From JADKBO01 sp965230345 (GTDB lineage Bacteria; Bacteroidota; Bacteroidia; Chitinophagales; Saprospiraceae): a stretch of DNA of 64,000 bases. Position 1 is the stretch's first letter; every line of letters starts with the position of its first letter. This document shows positions 24,730-33,861 of the stretch, one piece after another. The position numbers and the translations under genes were made by a program. The stretch is taken from positions 434,001-498,000 of the forward strand of contig CBDDKR010000002.1 of the NCBI GenBank assembly GCA_965230345.1. The letters are read 5' to 3'. Below the pieces are notes generated by a model. It made no database searches. It had not been told where the DNA came from and was given only the letters and a program-made list of their open reading frames with translations.

Positions 24730-25989
24730 TTAGGGATGGTTAGAAACGAATTGATGAATAGCGTCAGAAATCAAGGATTGGACCTTGCTCCACTTTTTTA
24801 CATTCTTAACAAAAGAACCATCCATATTACTCATTATTGAATATCCTGCACTTCCATCTTCCTTCACTCGCAGTATAGCTGACGTGCCAAGACTATTCCC
24901 ACCATGCTGCATGTACCCATCATTAAAATACCAATACAACCCTTGGTGCTCTGCGAACTCAGAAGGAATGATAAGATCGTCGTATATTTTTTCTGTCAAT
25001 ATGGAATATCCATTAGCATTCAACAATTGCCCACCTTTTCCATTGATGGCATTCATAATCTCAAGTAAAAATTTCCCCATATCTTCATTGTTGGTATGCA
25101 TGCTTCCCTCAGCATATCCATGATTACCATATACAGGTAAAGGAGTTTTTTCATCGACATATAAGGTTGCTAAAGAAGTCCTATTAATTGAAGACACATC
25201 AAAAGTAGAATTTGACATTCCCAAGGGTTGCAATACATGCTTTTGAATGAAATGATAAAAGGGCATTCCTGAAACATATTCAATAATATAACTCATTAAA
25301 GAAGTTGCAATGTTAGAATATGCCCACATCGTACCTGGTTTTTCATTTAAAAACTGATCCTCAGTATAGTACATCCCTCCATCTACCAAGACTTCTCTTA
25401 TGTACTTTTTTAGGTCTAATGGTAACCCTTGTTTTATTCCCAATTCGTCGGTTAGGATTTTAGATCCCTTAGTAGTCAAATCTTCACCTGGAAGGATAAA
25501 GTAATTACGAGAGATATAAAAGGCTGGGTTGTCAATAATACCCGAAGTATGTGTGGCTAAATCTTTGATCTTTATCATCTCCTCTTCATAATGAGGATTT
25601 TTGATTTTGAATGGCAATACTTCATTTACTTCAGTATCCAAAGTAAAATAACCAAGTTCAAGGCATTTTACAACTGCCACGCCCACCATAGTTTTACTAA
25701 CGGATGCTATACTTGTAATGGTTTGATTGATATAAGATGTTTGCTCCTCGATATTCGCATATCCAAATGCATGCTGAAAGGATGGTCCCTCATCTACAAA
25801 AACATTTATGGCATAACCTGGAATATCTTCCTCTTCGGCTAATTTTTCTAAGTAACTGTATAAGTCACTTGATGTTTTAATCCCCTTCGGCATTGGATAT
25901 GACGATTGCGAATCGTCCGTATTACAAGAAGTCAGGATCATAAATAAAACGACCCCAATAAAAAAGAATGATCTTTTAATAGTAAGCAT
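24730..25989 (-). CDS. Beta-lactamase-fold serine hydrolase, lipoprotein
   Basis: A 419-residue protein when started at 25989 ('MLTIKRSFFFIGVVLFMILTSC'), which gives a proper lipoprotein signal; an in-frame start 12 codons upstream would bury it. The catalytic SxxK is 'SVSKTM', the YxN motif is 'YSNIATSLM', and 'HGGNSLGT' supplies the third motif. This is the class C beta-lactamase/esterase (PF00144) family, whose members include peptidases, esterases and wall-modifying enzymes. Resistance to beta-lactams should not be assumed. It is monocistronic; 7 of 8 bases of a TANNTTTG box lie just upstream. Confidence 0.82.
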   Translation of the reverse strand: MLTIKRSFFFIGVVLFMILTSCNTDDSQSSYPMPKGIKTSSDLYSYLEKLAEEEDIPGYAINVFVDEGPSFQHAFGYANIEEQTSYINQTITSIASVSKTMVGVAVVKCLELGYFTLDTEVNEVLPFKIKNPHYEEEMIKIKDLATHTSGIIDNPAFYISRNYFILPGEDLTTKGSKILTDELGIKQGLPLDLKKYIREVLVDGGMYYTEDQFLNEKPGTMWAYSNIATSLMSYIIEYVSGMPFYHFIQKHVLQPLGMSNSTFDVSSINRTSLATLYVDEKTPLPVYGNHGYAEGSMHTNNEDMGKFLLEIMNAINGKGGQLLNANGYSILTEKIYDDLIIPSEFAEHQGLYWYFNDGYMQHGGNSLGTSAILRVKEDGSAGYSIMSNMDGSFVKNVKKWSKVQSLISDAIHQFVSNHP

Positions 25990-26082
25990 TATTTTGATTT
26001 TAATTACGGTGCAAAAGTGATACAATGCGCTAATTGCATCGCCTCGAATTATAATTTCGAACCTTTTAAAACCAAATCAACA

Positions 26083-27849
26083 CTATTGCAACTTTAACCA
26101 TTGCCGAGGTGTCATACCTTCTGATTTTTTAAAGAAAGTATTAAACACACTTTTTGAATTAAAACCACTTTCATATGCCATACCTAACAAAGTGATGTGT
26201 TTGTTTTCAGATAATACAGCAATTTTCTTAAAATACTCCAACCTAAATGAATTGATAAACACATTAAAATTAGTGCCAATCGTTTCGTTGACTAAAAAAG
26301 ATAATTTGTTCGTACTTATTTCTAATTGATTGGCAACATGACCTAAACTCAAATCAGGATTGAGGTAAGGCCTTTCATAGTTTATATAAGATAACAACGC
26401 CGTTTTCAATTTCTCTTGATCTTCTTTATCCAATATTGATTTAGACAAATTGGACGTAACTGTATTTTTCTCAACATCTTCAATGGAAAGGGATGATGTA
26501 TGGATTTCATCAAAACCTGAAGTATTATGTAATGACTTTAAGAAGGGCGAAAATCTGAAATTCATTACTTGGCCTCTTCTTTTAAATACATATGACTTCA
26601 AAAGAATCATTGCTTCAGTTTTGTACTTAGAATTAGCCAAAATAAACAATTCATACGGTACTAATTGTGATTGGTCTTCATCTGCTTTTTTCCAGACCTC
26701 TACTTCACTGGGGTCCAATTCTACATCAATAGAATGCATCAATTTATACAATTTACTTATAAGAATTGATTCGTTCATGTCTTTGATCTTATCCAATAAC
26801 CGAGCTTCATCTCCTATTCCAATTAGACATAAAACATTCAAATGATTAGCGATCTTAAACTCTGGTCTAATACTTAGTGCCGATGCTAAACTCAACATTG
26901 CTTCACTGTATCTTTCTTCATGAAAAAACACGTTAGCCTTCGTATAGTGATGATTAGCCGACAATGGATCAAGATCAATTAAGCGATCCACATATTCATG
27001 AGCATATTCCATAAATCCAAGAGCTAAAAATAACTCAGCCATTGCTTCGAGACCATCAATGTGATTTGGATTAATGTTTAAAACTTGCTTTATATACTTA
27101 TACGCGGAACCAAAATCCCATTCTCCCCATAAACTTCTGCCGACGAAGGATAAAGGGTATTCAGGAAGGGAAGTATCCAATTCTTTCGCTTTAAGAAAAT
27201 TCATGCCTGCCATTTTCATACATTCTTCGTATGGCATATATCCCCAAATTCCAAGCAACCCATAGCACTGCAAATTGCTATAATAAGCCTTGGCATAATT
27301 AGGATCTTTTTCTATCGCTTGATCATAATGCGCAATAGCTTTTTTCAATGATTCGGGATTCCATTGCAATTGATAATGCCTTCCTTGAAGATATAAATCA
27401 TAAGCCTGAATATTAGTAGTACTCTTATTAATGAGGGATTCCTTGATCTCAAAATGGCCAAAATTATTTCTAACTTCATTAGCAATCAAGAGACTAACTT
27501 CATCTTGCAAACTGAAAATATCTATTAATTCTCTATCAAAATTTCTAGACCAAAAATGGCTTCCATCTTCAACATCAATTAACTGTGCAGTGATTCGAAC
27601 ACGATTATTCGATTTTCTAACACTTCCTTCAAGAATAGAAGATACTCCAAGCTTATTGCCAATCTGTCGAATATCTTCATTCACCCCTTTATATGCAAAA
27701 GATGATGTTCTTGCGATTACTTTAAGTCCTTCAATTGTCGTTAAAGCATTTATTATTTCCTCTGTAATACCGTCACTAAAGTATTCGTTCTCGACTTCTT
27801 TACTCATATTGACAAAAGGCAATACTGCTATGGATACAGATGAAATCAT
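26083..27849 (-). CDS. TolB-like/TPR/AraC-HTH fusion regulator
   Basis: A 588-residue soluble protein with three parts. Residues about 4-130 form the TolB/FlgO-like domain found in some adenylate cyclases ('SIAVLPFVNMSKEVENEYFSDGITEEI', 'LGVSSILEGSVRKSNNRVRITAQLID', 'HFWSRNFDREL'). Residues about 145-330 are TPR repeats ('AIAHYDQAIEKDPNYAKAYY'). The last about 105 residues are an AraC-type double helix-turn-helix ('LSLGHVANQLEISTNKLSFLVNE', 'LLGMAYESGFNSKSVFNTFFKKSEGMTPRQW'). A DNA-binding regulator sensing through the TolB-like/TPR part is likely. No membrane span is present. Its target is unknown; the adjacent hydrolase gene is one candidate. Confidence 0.75.
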   Translation of the reverse strand: MISSVSIAVLPFVNMSKEVENEYFSDGITEEIINALTTIEGLKVIARTSSFAYKGVNEDIRQIGNKLGVSSILEGSVRKSNNRVRITAQLIDVEDGSHFWSRNFDRELIDIFSLQDEVSLLIANEVRNNFGHFEIKESLINKSTTNIQAYDLYLQGRHYQLQWNPESLKKAIAHYDQAIEKDPNYAKAYYSNLQCYGLLGIWGYMPYEECMKMAGMNFLKAKELDTSLPEYPLSFVGRSLWGEWDFGSAYKYIKQVLNINPNHIDGLEAMAELFLALGFMEYAHEYVDRLIDLDPLSANHHYTKANVFFHEERYSEAMLSLASALSIRPEFKIANHLNVLCLIGIGDEARLLDKIKDMNESILISKLYKLMHSIDVELDPSEVEVWKKADEDQSQLVPYELFILANSKYKTEAMILLKSYVFKRRGQVMNFRFSPFLKSLHNTSGFDEIHTSSLSIEDVEKNTVTSNLSKSILDKEDQEKLKTALLSYINYERPYLNPDLSLGHVANQLEISTNKLSFLVNETIGTNFNVFINSFRLEYFKKIAVLSENKHITLLGMAYESGFNSKSVFNTFFKKSEGMTPRQWLKLQ

Positions 27850-27922
27850 TAATAATTAGCTTTAAGATTTTTCATATATTGAAGTGATTTAAATAGATTG
27901 AACATAGTTGACATTATAATTG

Positions 27923-27930
27923 CAAATGTA
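27923..27930 (-). promoter_or_regulatory. Candidate -7 box for the TolB/TPR/AraC gene
   Basis: TACATTTG on the minus strand, about 74 bp before the ATG. It fits TANNTTTG but has no clear -33 partner. Confidence 0.3.
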
Positions 27931-28015
27931 CATCTTGGTTTGATAAGTTCTAAATTATAATATAGGTCGATATACTTCTACGTAGTATTCAATTTTGCAT
28001 TAAAAATGTTATATA

Positions 28016-28420
28016 ATGACTTCCAGATTTAAGTTCTCAGTTCAGCAATCTATTAAATATAGTAAGTTTATCATTTCATTGCTTATTCTATTCCATCTTA
28101 CTCTAATACTACAAATCATTTGTTTTGACTATAAACCTTCCTTTGTCTGGGCAGGAAATCAAGAATACAATATCCTATATCTTGAGTTTATATCTATTAC
28201 AATCTCCATAGTATGTCTCATATTACTTGAAATCTATCAAAATAAAAAATGGAAACGATTCAAGTCAATATCTAAAATAGGAATTGGTCTTTTTGGAGTT
28301 CTATTCGCACTGAACACCATCGCTAACCTTTTTGCTCCAAGTCTTTTAGAGCAATCCTTTACCATCATTACCATTGTGCTTACCCTTATGTTTTTCCATA
28401 TTGGATTTTCCAAAACATAA
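28016..28420 (+). CDS. Four-span membrane protein, unknown function
   Basis: A 134-residue protein with four hydrophobic stretches at about 18-38, 52-72, 85-105 and 111-130, separated by short charged loops ('YQNKKWKRFKSISK'). Not recognised. It is transcribed divergently from the AraC-fusion regulator, 166 bp away, so it could be a target, but the sequence does not show that. A strong terminator follows. Confidence 0.5.
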   Translation: MTSRFKFSVQQSIKYSKFIISLLILFHLTLILQIICFDYKPSFVWAGNQEYNILYLEFISITISIVCLILLEIYQNKKWKRFKSISKIGIGLFGVLFALNTIANLFAPSLLEQSFTIITIVLTLMFFHIGFSKT

Positions 28421-28508
28421 CTATGCGTAACATTTCTGTTTAATATTTGATGTATTATTAAATGTTCTACTAATGATGTTCCGTCTACGAAATGTGGGCA
28501 AAAAACAT

Positions 28509-28540
28509 AAAAGGGTAACCAAACAAATAGTTACCCTTTT
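28509..28540. terminator. Bidirectional intrinsic terminator
   Basis: Perfect 11-bp stem AAAAGGGTAAC / GTTACCCTTTT with a 10-base loop, flanked by A-rich and T-rich runs. It separates two convergent genes and should serve both. Confidence 0.8.
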
Positions 28541-28600
28541 AGAATTTCTTTATAATTCAAAAATTAGATTCTCAAATTCCATTCTTATGTGACACCTTAT

Positions 28601-29098
28601 TTAGGCGTATGCACATATTATTCCACCGATAAGTGCCAACGTTATTGTCCAGTACCCAACATGAACCGCTACATATTTCCATCCTTTATGTTCAAACAAT
28701 CCATTAATGGCAATAATAGGCCACACAAAAAACAATCCCATCAAAACACCATGTAACATTCCATGGGACCAACTTCTATATGCCCCCCCTAGAGCATTCA
28801 TTACTTCACCATAAAGTTTATGCATATCTGTCCCTGCCGTTTCAAAATCCGATCCCACAAATAACGAAAACACACCCATCTGATGAATAACCACACCGTA
28901 CATGATAAAAGACATAAGAATTCCAAGAATATATGTAGATCCAAAAATCTTTAACATATTTCCTGATTGAATCTTTTCATCTGTCATTCCAGATTCTTTC
29001 ATCCAAACCTTACCAGCTAAAGCAGGATTATAATATACCGACCCAACAATTAGTGGTACCAAAGCTGTAACAAATACAAGCCAAAATTTCAACTCCAT
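28601..29098 (-). CDS. DUF1761 family membrane protein
   Basis: A 165-residue protein with four hydrophobic segments. The opening 'FWLVFVTALVPLIVGSVYYNPALAGKVWMKESGMTDE' and the later 'SWSHGMLHGVLMGLFFVWPIIAINGLFEHKGWKYVAVHVGYWTI' (as separate blocks) fit DUF1761, an integral membrane family of unknown function. Family members often show the same W..G.V.Y....G..W pattern. Monocistronic. Confidence 0.7.
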   Translation of the reverse strand: MELKFWLVFVTALVPLIVGSVYYNPALAGKVWMKESGMTDEKIQSGNMLKIFGSTYILGILMSFIMYGVVIHQMGVFSLFVGSDFETAGTDMHKLYGEVMNALGGAYRSWSHGMLHGVLMGLFFVWPIIAINGLFEHKGWKYVAVHVGYWTITLALIGGIICAYA

Positions 29099-29226
29099 AA
29101 CAATTGATTTTGTAGTTAACTAAGTAATAAGTATTCACAATATACTCATTATCAAGTTAAAACAAAAATGTGACACTCTTGACTTTAATGGGTACATCAA
29201 AATCAGAGTCCGAATCATTCAAAAAT

Positions 29227-30135
29227 CTAGTACGTTACTAGCTTTCTAAATTGTTCCAATCTAGCATCAATTTGAGCCTTATCTAGTGATTTTAATCGAT
29301 CAATACTAAATTTCTCTACACAGAAAGAAGCCATTGCTGATCCATGAATAATTGCTTTTTTCATGTTATCAAATGAAGGGTCATCTGTCATGGCCAAATA
29401 GCCCATCATACCACCAGCAAATGTATCTCCAGCTCCTGTTGGGTCGAAAACTTCAGCCAATGGTAATGCAGGTGCAAAGAATATCTCCTCTTTATGAAAC
29501 AACAGTGCTCCGTGTTCACCCTTTTTAATAATCAAATATTTTGGCCCCATCTCTTGAATCGTCTTAGCTGCTTTAACCAAAGAGTATTGACCACTTAGCT
29601 GCCTTGCTTCTTCATCGTTAATCGTCAAAACATCAACTTTGGCTATTACTTCTTTCAAACGATCCATAGCAATGTCCATCCAAAAGTTCATTGTGTCCAT
29701 AGCAACTAATTTTTGGCTACCATCTAGTTGCTCCAAAACTTGCATTTGGATATCAGGCGTTAGGTTACCTAACATTACATACTTCGAAGATTTATACGAT
29801 TCAGGTAGAATTGGATTAAAATCATCCAATACATTTAAATCCGTAGTAATCGTATCTCTTGAGTTCATATCCATATGATACTTTCCTTCCCAGAAAAAAG
29901 TCTTTCCATCTTGCTTGATTTCCAAACCTTCCATATTTACTCCTCTATCTTCCATTGCCTTGATCTCACCTATTGGGAAATCATTGCCTATGATGGCACT
30001 GAGGTTAATGTCATTCGTAAAATAAGAAGCAGCATAACTAATGTACGTGCAAGCCCCGCCAATAACGTATTCTGCTCTTCCAAAAGGTGTTTCAATCGTA
30101 TCAAACGCTACGGTTCCTATGGTCAATAAACTCAT
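29227..30135 (-). CDS. PfkB-family sugar kinase
   Basis: A 302-residue ribokinase-fold kinase. The N-terminal substrate lid is 'LTIGTVAFDTIETPFGRAEYVIGGACTYIS'. The C-terminal signature 'DPTGAGDTFAGGMMGYLA' contains the catalytic Asp and the anion hole. 'LTINDEEARQLSG' and 'LIIKKGEHGALLF' are further family blocks. The substrate (sugar or nucleoside) cannot be read from sequence. Its start lies 13 bp downstream of the ileS stop, so the two are probably cotranscribed. Confidence 0.85.
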   Translation of the reverse strand: MSLLTIGTVAFDTIETPFGRAEYVIGGACTYISYAASYFTNDINLSAIIGNDFPIGEIKAMEDRGVNMEGLEIKQDGKTFFWEGKYHMDMNSRDTITTDLNVLDDFNPILPESYKSSKYVMLGNLTPDIQMQVLEQLDGSQKLVAMDTMNFWMDIAMDRLKEVIAKVDVLTINDEEARQLSGQYSLVKAAKTIQEMGPKYLIIKKGEHGALLFHKEEIFFAPALPLAEVFDPTGAGDTFAGGMMGYLAMTDDPSFDNMKKAIIHGSAMASFCVEKFSIDRLKSLDKAQIDARLEQFRKLVTY

Positions 30136-30148
30136 TCTATTTCGTTTT

Positions 30149-33100
30149 TTAATCTTTTTTATTTACAACAATAACAACTTCCAAACCTTCTCGAAGTTCT
30201 ATTTTATCTCCTTCAATATTTTCACTTAAATCTACTCTATCCGCAAGAACTTCTCCCATGATATAATCTCCATAAGCGGAAACACATTCTTTAATCTCAT
30301 CCGTCGATTCAACCTGAACATTGATTCTATCTGTCACACCAAAACCAGAATCCTTTCTCAAATTTTGAATTCTATTTACGATTTCTTTACTCAACCCTTC
30401 ATTCAACAAATCAGGAGTTAAAGTAATATCCAAAGCTACAGTTAAAGCACCATCTTGGGCAACTTGCCATCCAGGGATATCTTCTGTTACAATTTCAAAG
30501 TCTTCTAAGGTTAATTCAAACTGCTCACCTTCAATATCCATATTAAATACTCCTGACTTTTCGATCTCCGAGATTTGCGATTGATCGAGACCAATAATTA
30601 TTGAACTTGCAGCTTTCATATTCTTCCCAAGGCGTCTACCCAACGTTTTGAAATTTGGTTTAGCCTTTTTATTCACAATTCCGTCGGTATCCGTAATTAG
30701 TTCAATAGTTTTCACGTTGGTTTCGGCAAGGATCAAACTTTTTACTTGTTCGATTTGCTGACCAAAACTCTCGTCCAATACAGGCAGTAAAATTCGTGTA
30801 AGAGGTTGTCTTACCCGTATACTCTCCTTTTTTCTAAGGCTATGAACTAATGAAGAAATCTTCTGCGCATACTCCATTCTTTGATTGAGGTCTACATCTA
30901 TTGCTTCCATATTTGCCTGAGGGAAATCAGCCAAATGAACTGATACAGCCTTATTCCTATCTGTTACCTTATTCAAATTTTGATACAGCCAATCGCTAAA
31001 AAACGGTGCAACGGGAGCCATAACCAAGCTTAACGTTTCCAAACACTCATACAATGTCTGGTAGGCCGCCTCCTTATCATTGCTGTATTCGCCCTTCCAA
31101 AATCTTCTACGATTTAATCGCACATACCAATTCGACAAATGCTCATCCACAAATGTCATTATCTTACGAGTAGCAGTAGTTGGTTCATACTTACTGTAAG
31201 CATCATTTACATCTGCTACCATCTTATGCATAGAAGATATGATCCATCGATCAATTTCTGGTCGATCTTCTAATGCTACATAATCTTCTGAAAAGTCAAA
31301 TCCATCCAAATTGGCATACAAAGCAAAGAAAGAATATGTATTGTACAGTGTTCCAAAAAACTTTCTTCTCACCTCATCTAATCCTTCCAAGTCAAACTTT
31401 AGATTATCCCATGGAGGTGCATTGGAGATCATGTACCATCTGGTCGCATCTGCTCCGTATTTATTGATTGTTTCAAAAGGATCAACCACATTACCCAATC
31501 TCTTGGACATTTTAACACCATTCTTATCCAGTACCAATCCATTGCTTACAACATTTTGGTAGGCAACACTATCAAAAACCATAGTTGCGATAGCATGTAA
31601 GGTATAAAACCAACCTCTAGTTTGATCTACTCCTTCAGCAATGAAACTAGCTGGAAAAGCTTTTCTATTATCAATTTTCTCCTTGTTTTCAAATGGGTAA
31701 TGCCATTGTGCATACGGCATTGAACCACTGTCAAACCAAACATCAATTAGATCTAATTCCCTCTTCATAGCTAGACCTGAAGGTGACACCAGTACCACTT
31801 CATCAATATAAGGACGATGCAAATCTTTTAGAGGCTCTTGATTTAGACCCAATTTTTCATTTGCTTTACTCATCTCTTGATTCAGTTGGTCAATAGAGGA
31901 AATACAGATTTCTTCTTTTTTATCTTCCGTTCTCCATATTGGCAATGGGATACCCCAATATCTTGATCTAGACAAGTTCCAATCCTGAAGATTTTCCAAC
32001 CAATTACCAAACCTCTTTTCACCTGTATGAGCAGGCTTCCAATTGATCGTTTTATTTAATTCTGCCATTCTTTTTTTAGCAGCAGTAGCCTTCACAAACC
32101 AAGAATCCAAAGGATAGTATAAAACAGGCTTGTCTGTTCTCCAGCAATGCGGGTAATTGTGAACATACTTCTCTACCTTAAATGCTTTATTTTCTATTTT
32201 TAATTGAATGGCAATTTCAACATCTACAGACTTCTCCGGAGCACTACCTTCATCGTAATACTCGTTCTTTACATACTTACCTCCTACTTCTGGTAATTCA
32301 CTTCTAAATCTTCCTTGGAGATCAACTAAAGGAACCAGTTCACCATTTTCATCTTTGATCAGCATTGGAGGAACAGGTGGTGTTGCCATTTTCGCGGCGC
32401 GCGCATCATCTGCACCAAAGGTAGGAGCAGTATGCACAATCCCAGTCCCATCTTCAGTTGTCACAAAATCACCTCCAATCACTCTAAAAGCATCTTGAGG
32501 GTTGTCATATGGTGTCGCGTAAGGCAACAATTGCTCGTATTTTATACCAATTAAATCCTGCCCTTTTACTTCTTTAATAATCTGATATGGAATTTTCTTG
32601 TCTCCTTCTTTGTATGACTCCATTTGCTCAATTGACTCAGCTTCAACATATTTTTTGCTGAATTGCTTACTAAGCAAAGCCTTTGCCAGTATTACATTAA
32701 TTGGCTGAAAAGTATATTGGTTATACGTTTTGACAACTGCATAATTAATCTTAGGGCCAACAGTAAGCGCTGTATTCGAAGGAAGTGTCCAAGGTGTTGT
32801 AGTCCAAGCTAAGATATGAATTTCACCAAGGTTAGAAAGTACTTCTGGTAAGCTTTCCGACACGGTAAGGAACTGGGCAGTTACTGTTGTATCTGTTACA
32901 TCTCTATAACTTCCAGGCTGATTTAGTTCATGTGTACTCAGTCCTGTCCCAGCGGCAGGAGAATATGGCTGAATAGTGTATCCTTTATACAAAAGATCTT
33001 TTTGGTACAACTGCCCCAACAACCACCAAACTGACTCAATGTATTCATTTTTAAAGGTTATATACGGGTCATTAAGATCGACCCAATACCCCATTTTCTT

Positions 33101-33508
33101 GGTAATATTATCCCACATGTCTTTGTACCGCATTACGGTTTCTCGACATTTCTGATTGTAATCGTCTACTGATATTTTATCTCCAATATCTTCCTTTGTA
33201 ATCCCTAATTCCTTCTCTACACTCAGTTCAATAGGAAGCCCATGCGTATCCCATCCTCCTTTACGTTCTACACGGTAACCCTTCATCGTCTGGAAACGGC
33301 AAAATAAATCCTTTACCGTTCGACCCATAACATGGTGAATTCCAGGCTTCCCGTTTGCTGATGGAGGACCTTCATAAAACACAAATGAATTGTCTTCAGG
33401 TCTTTGTGTTATACTCTTTTCGAAAATGTTGTTTTCCTTCCAGAATGCTTGAATAGACTCATCTATTTCCGGAAGGTTCAACCCTTTATATTCATTATAC
33501 TTAGCCAT
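30149..33508 (-). CDS. ileS: Isoleucyl-tRNA synthetase, IleRS2 (eukaryote-like) type with GXHH signature
   Basis: A protein of 1119 residues charging tRNA-Ile. The start is placed at 33508 ('MAKYNEYKGL'); an upstream in-frame start would add 13 unconserved residues. The class I signature that is normally HXGH reads G-I-H-H (residues 56-59, 'GPPSANGKPGIHHVMG'): positions one and three are swapped. The KMSKR loop is intact (666-670). The long C-terminal half and the 'GGWDTHGLPIELSVEKELG' block fit the IleRS2 class, which includes mupirocin-resistant enzymes; the GXHH variant has been linked to hyper-resistance. The CP1 editing domain is present ('TTPWTLPSNTAL'). Downstream is a PfkB kinase gene. 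Confidence 0.93.
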   Translation of the reverse strand: MAKYNEYKGLNLPEIDESIQAFWKENNIFEKSITQRPEDNSFVFYEGPPSANGKPGIHHVMGRTVKDLFCRFQTMKGYRVERKGGWDTHGLPIELSVEKELGITKEDIGDKISVDDYNQKCRETVMRYKDMWDNITKKMGYWVDLNDPYITFKNEYIESVWWLLGQLYQKDLLYKGYTIQPYSPAAGTGLSTHELNQPGSYRDVTDTTVTAQFLTVSESLPEVLSNLGEIHILAWTTTPWTLPSNTALTVGPKINYAVVKTYNQYTFQPINVILAKALLSKQFSKKYVEAESIEQMESYKEGDKKIPYQIIKEVKGQDLIGIKYEQLLPYATPYDNPQDAFRVIGGDFVTTEDGTGIVHTAPTFGADDARAAKMATPPVPPMLIKDENGELVPLVDLQGRFRSELPEVGGKYVKNEYYDEGSAPEKSVDVEIAIQLKIENKAFKVEKYVHNYPHCWRTDKPVLYYPLDSWFVKATAAKKRMAELNKTINWKPAHTGEKRFGNWLENLQDWNLSRSRYWGIPLPIWRTEDKKEEICISSIDQLNQEMSKANEKLGLNQEPLKDLHRPYIDEVVLVSPSGLAMKRELDLIDVWFDSGSMPYAQWHYPFENKEKIDNRKAFPASFIAEGVDQTRGWFYTLHAIATMVFDSVAYQNVVSNGLVLDKNGVKMSKRLGNVVDPFETINKYGADATRWYMISNAPPWDNLKFDLEGLDEVRRKFFGTLYNTYSFFALYANLDGFDFSEDYVALEDRPEIDRWIISSMHKMVADVNDAYSKYEPTTATRKIMTFVDEHLSNWYVRLNRRRFWKGEYSNDKEAAYQTLYECLETLSLVMAPVAPFFSDWLYQNLNKVTDRNKAVSVHLADFPQANMEAIDVDLNQRMEYAQKISSLVHSLRKKESIRVRQPLTRILLPVLDESFGQQIEQVKSLILAETNVKTIELITDTDGIVNKKAKPNFKTLGRRLGKNMKAASSIIIGLDQSQISEIEKSGVFNMDIEGEQFELTLEDFEIVTEDIPGWQVAQDGALTVALDITLTPDLLNEGLSKEIVNRIQNLRKDSGFGVTDRINVQVESTDEIKECVSAYGDYIMGEVLADRVDLSENIEGDKIELREGLEVVIVVNKKD

Positions 33509-33780
33509 ACTTCTATTTTCGATAATATTGCCCGCAAAAATAGACAATTAATTCTAAATACTTCTGGATTAAATTTCTGCCAAAATGGGCATTATTAGTA
33601 TTCTCATTTTTACTGTCTCCAAATCGTAATCGAGTCCATTCATTTTAGTGAAGTAACTATTCAAATAAGCGTGAAGAATAAAATCCATCAATGTTTTCTC
33701 ATTTCCCTATTCTCATAAAGAAAAGATTAATTTCTTTTGCTGCTTTTCTGCTTCAAGTTTTAAATGATCGAGGCAAATAC

Positions 33781-33783
33781 AAG
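33781..33783. repeat. Left copy of the IS target-site duplication
   Basis: AAG directly before the left terminal repeat, matched by AAG at 35170-35172 directly after the right one. A 3-bp duplication is usual for IS150-like members of the IS3 family. Confidence 0.75.
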
Positions 33784-33807
33784 TGTCCCGTCCTAAAATA
33801 GTGTTAC
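33784..33807. repeat. Left terminal inverted repeat of the IS
   Basis: Starts TGTCCCGTCCTA and ends TAGTGTTAC. It pairs with 35146-35169 over 21 of 24 positions. Confidence 0.9.
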
Positions 33808-33829
33808 GGGTTTAAAAATACTATTAATG

Positions 33830-33861
33830 AACCATCTGTGGATTTAAATCCACAGATGGTT
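33830..33861. terminator. Perfect 32-bp palindrome at the 3' end of orfB
   Basis: A hairpin with 16-bp arms (AACCATCTGTGGATTT and its complement) and no loop bases beyond those forced by folding. The orfB stop codon lies in its centre. On the plus strand it is followed by a T-rich run, so it would stop transcription entering from ileS side as well as end the transposase message. Confidence 0.7.
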
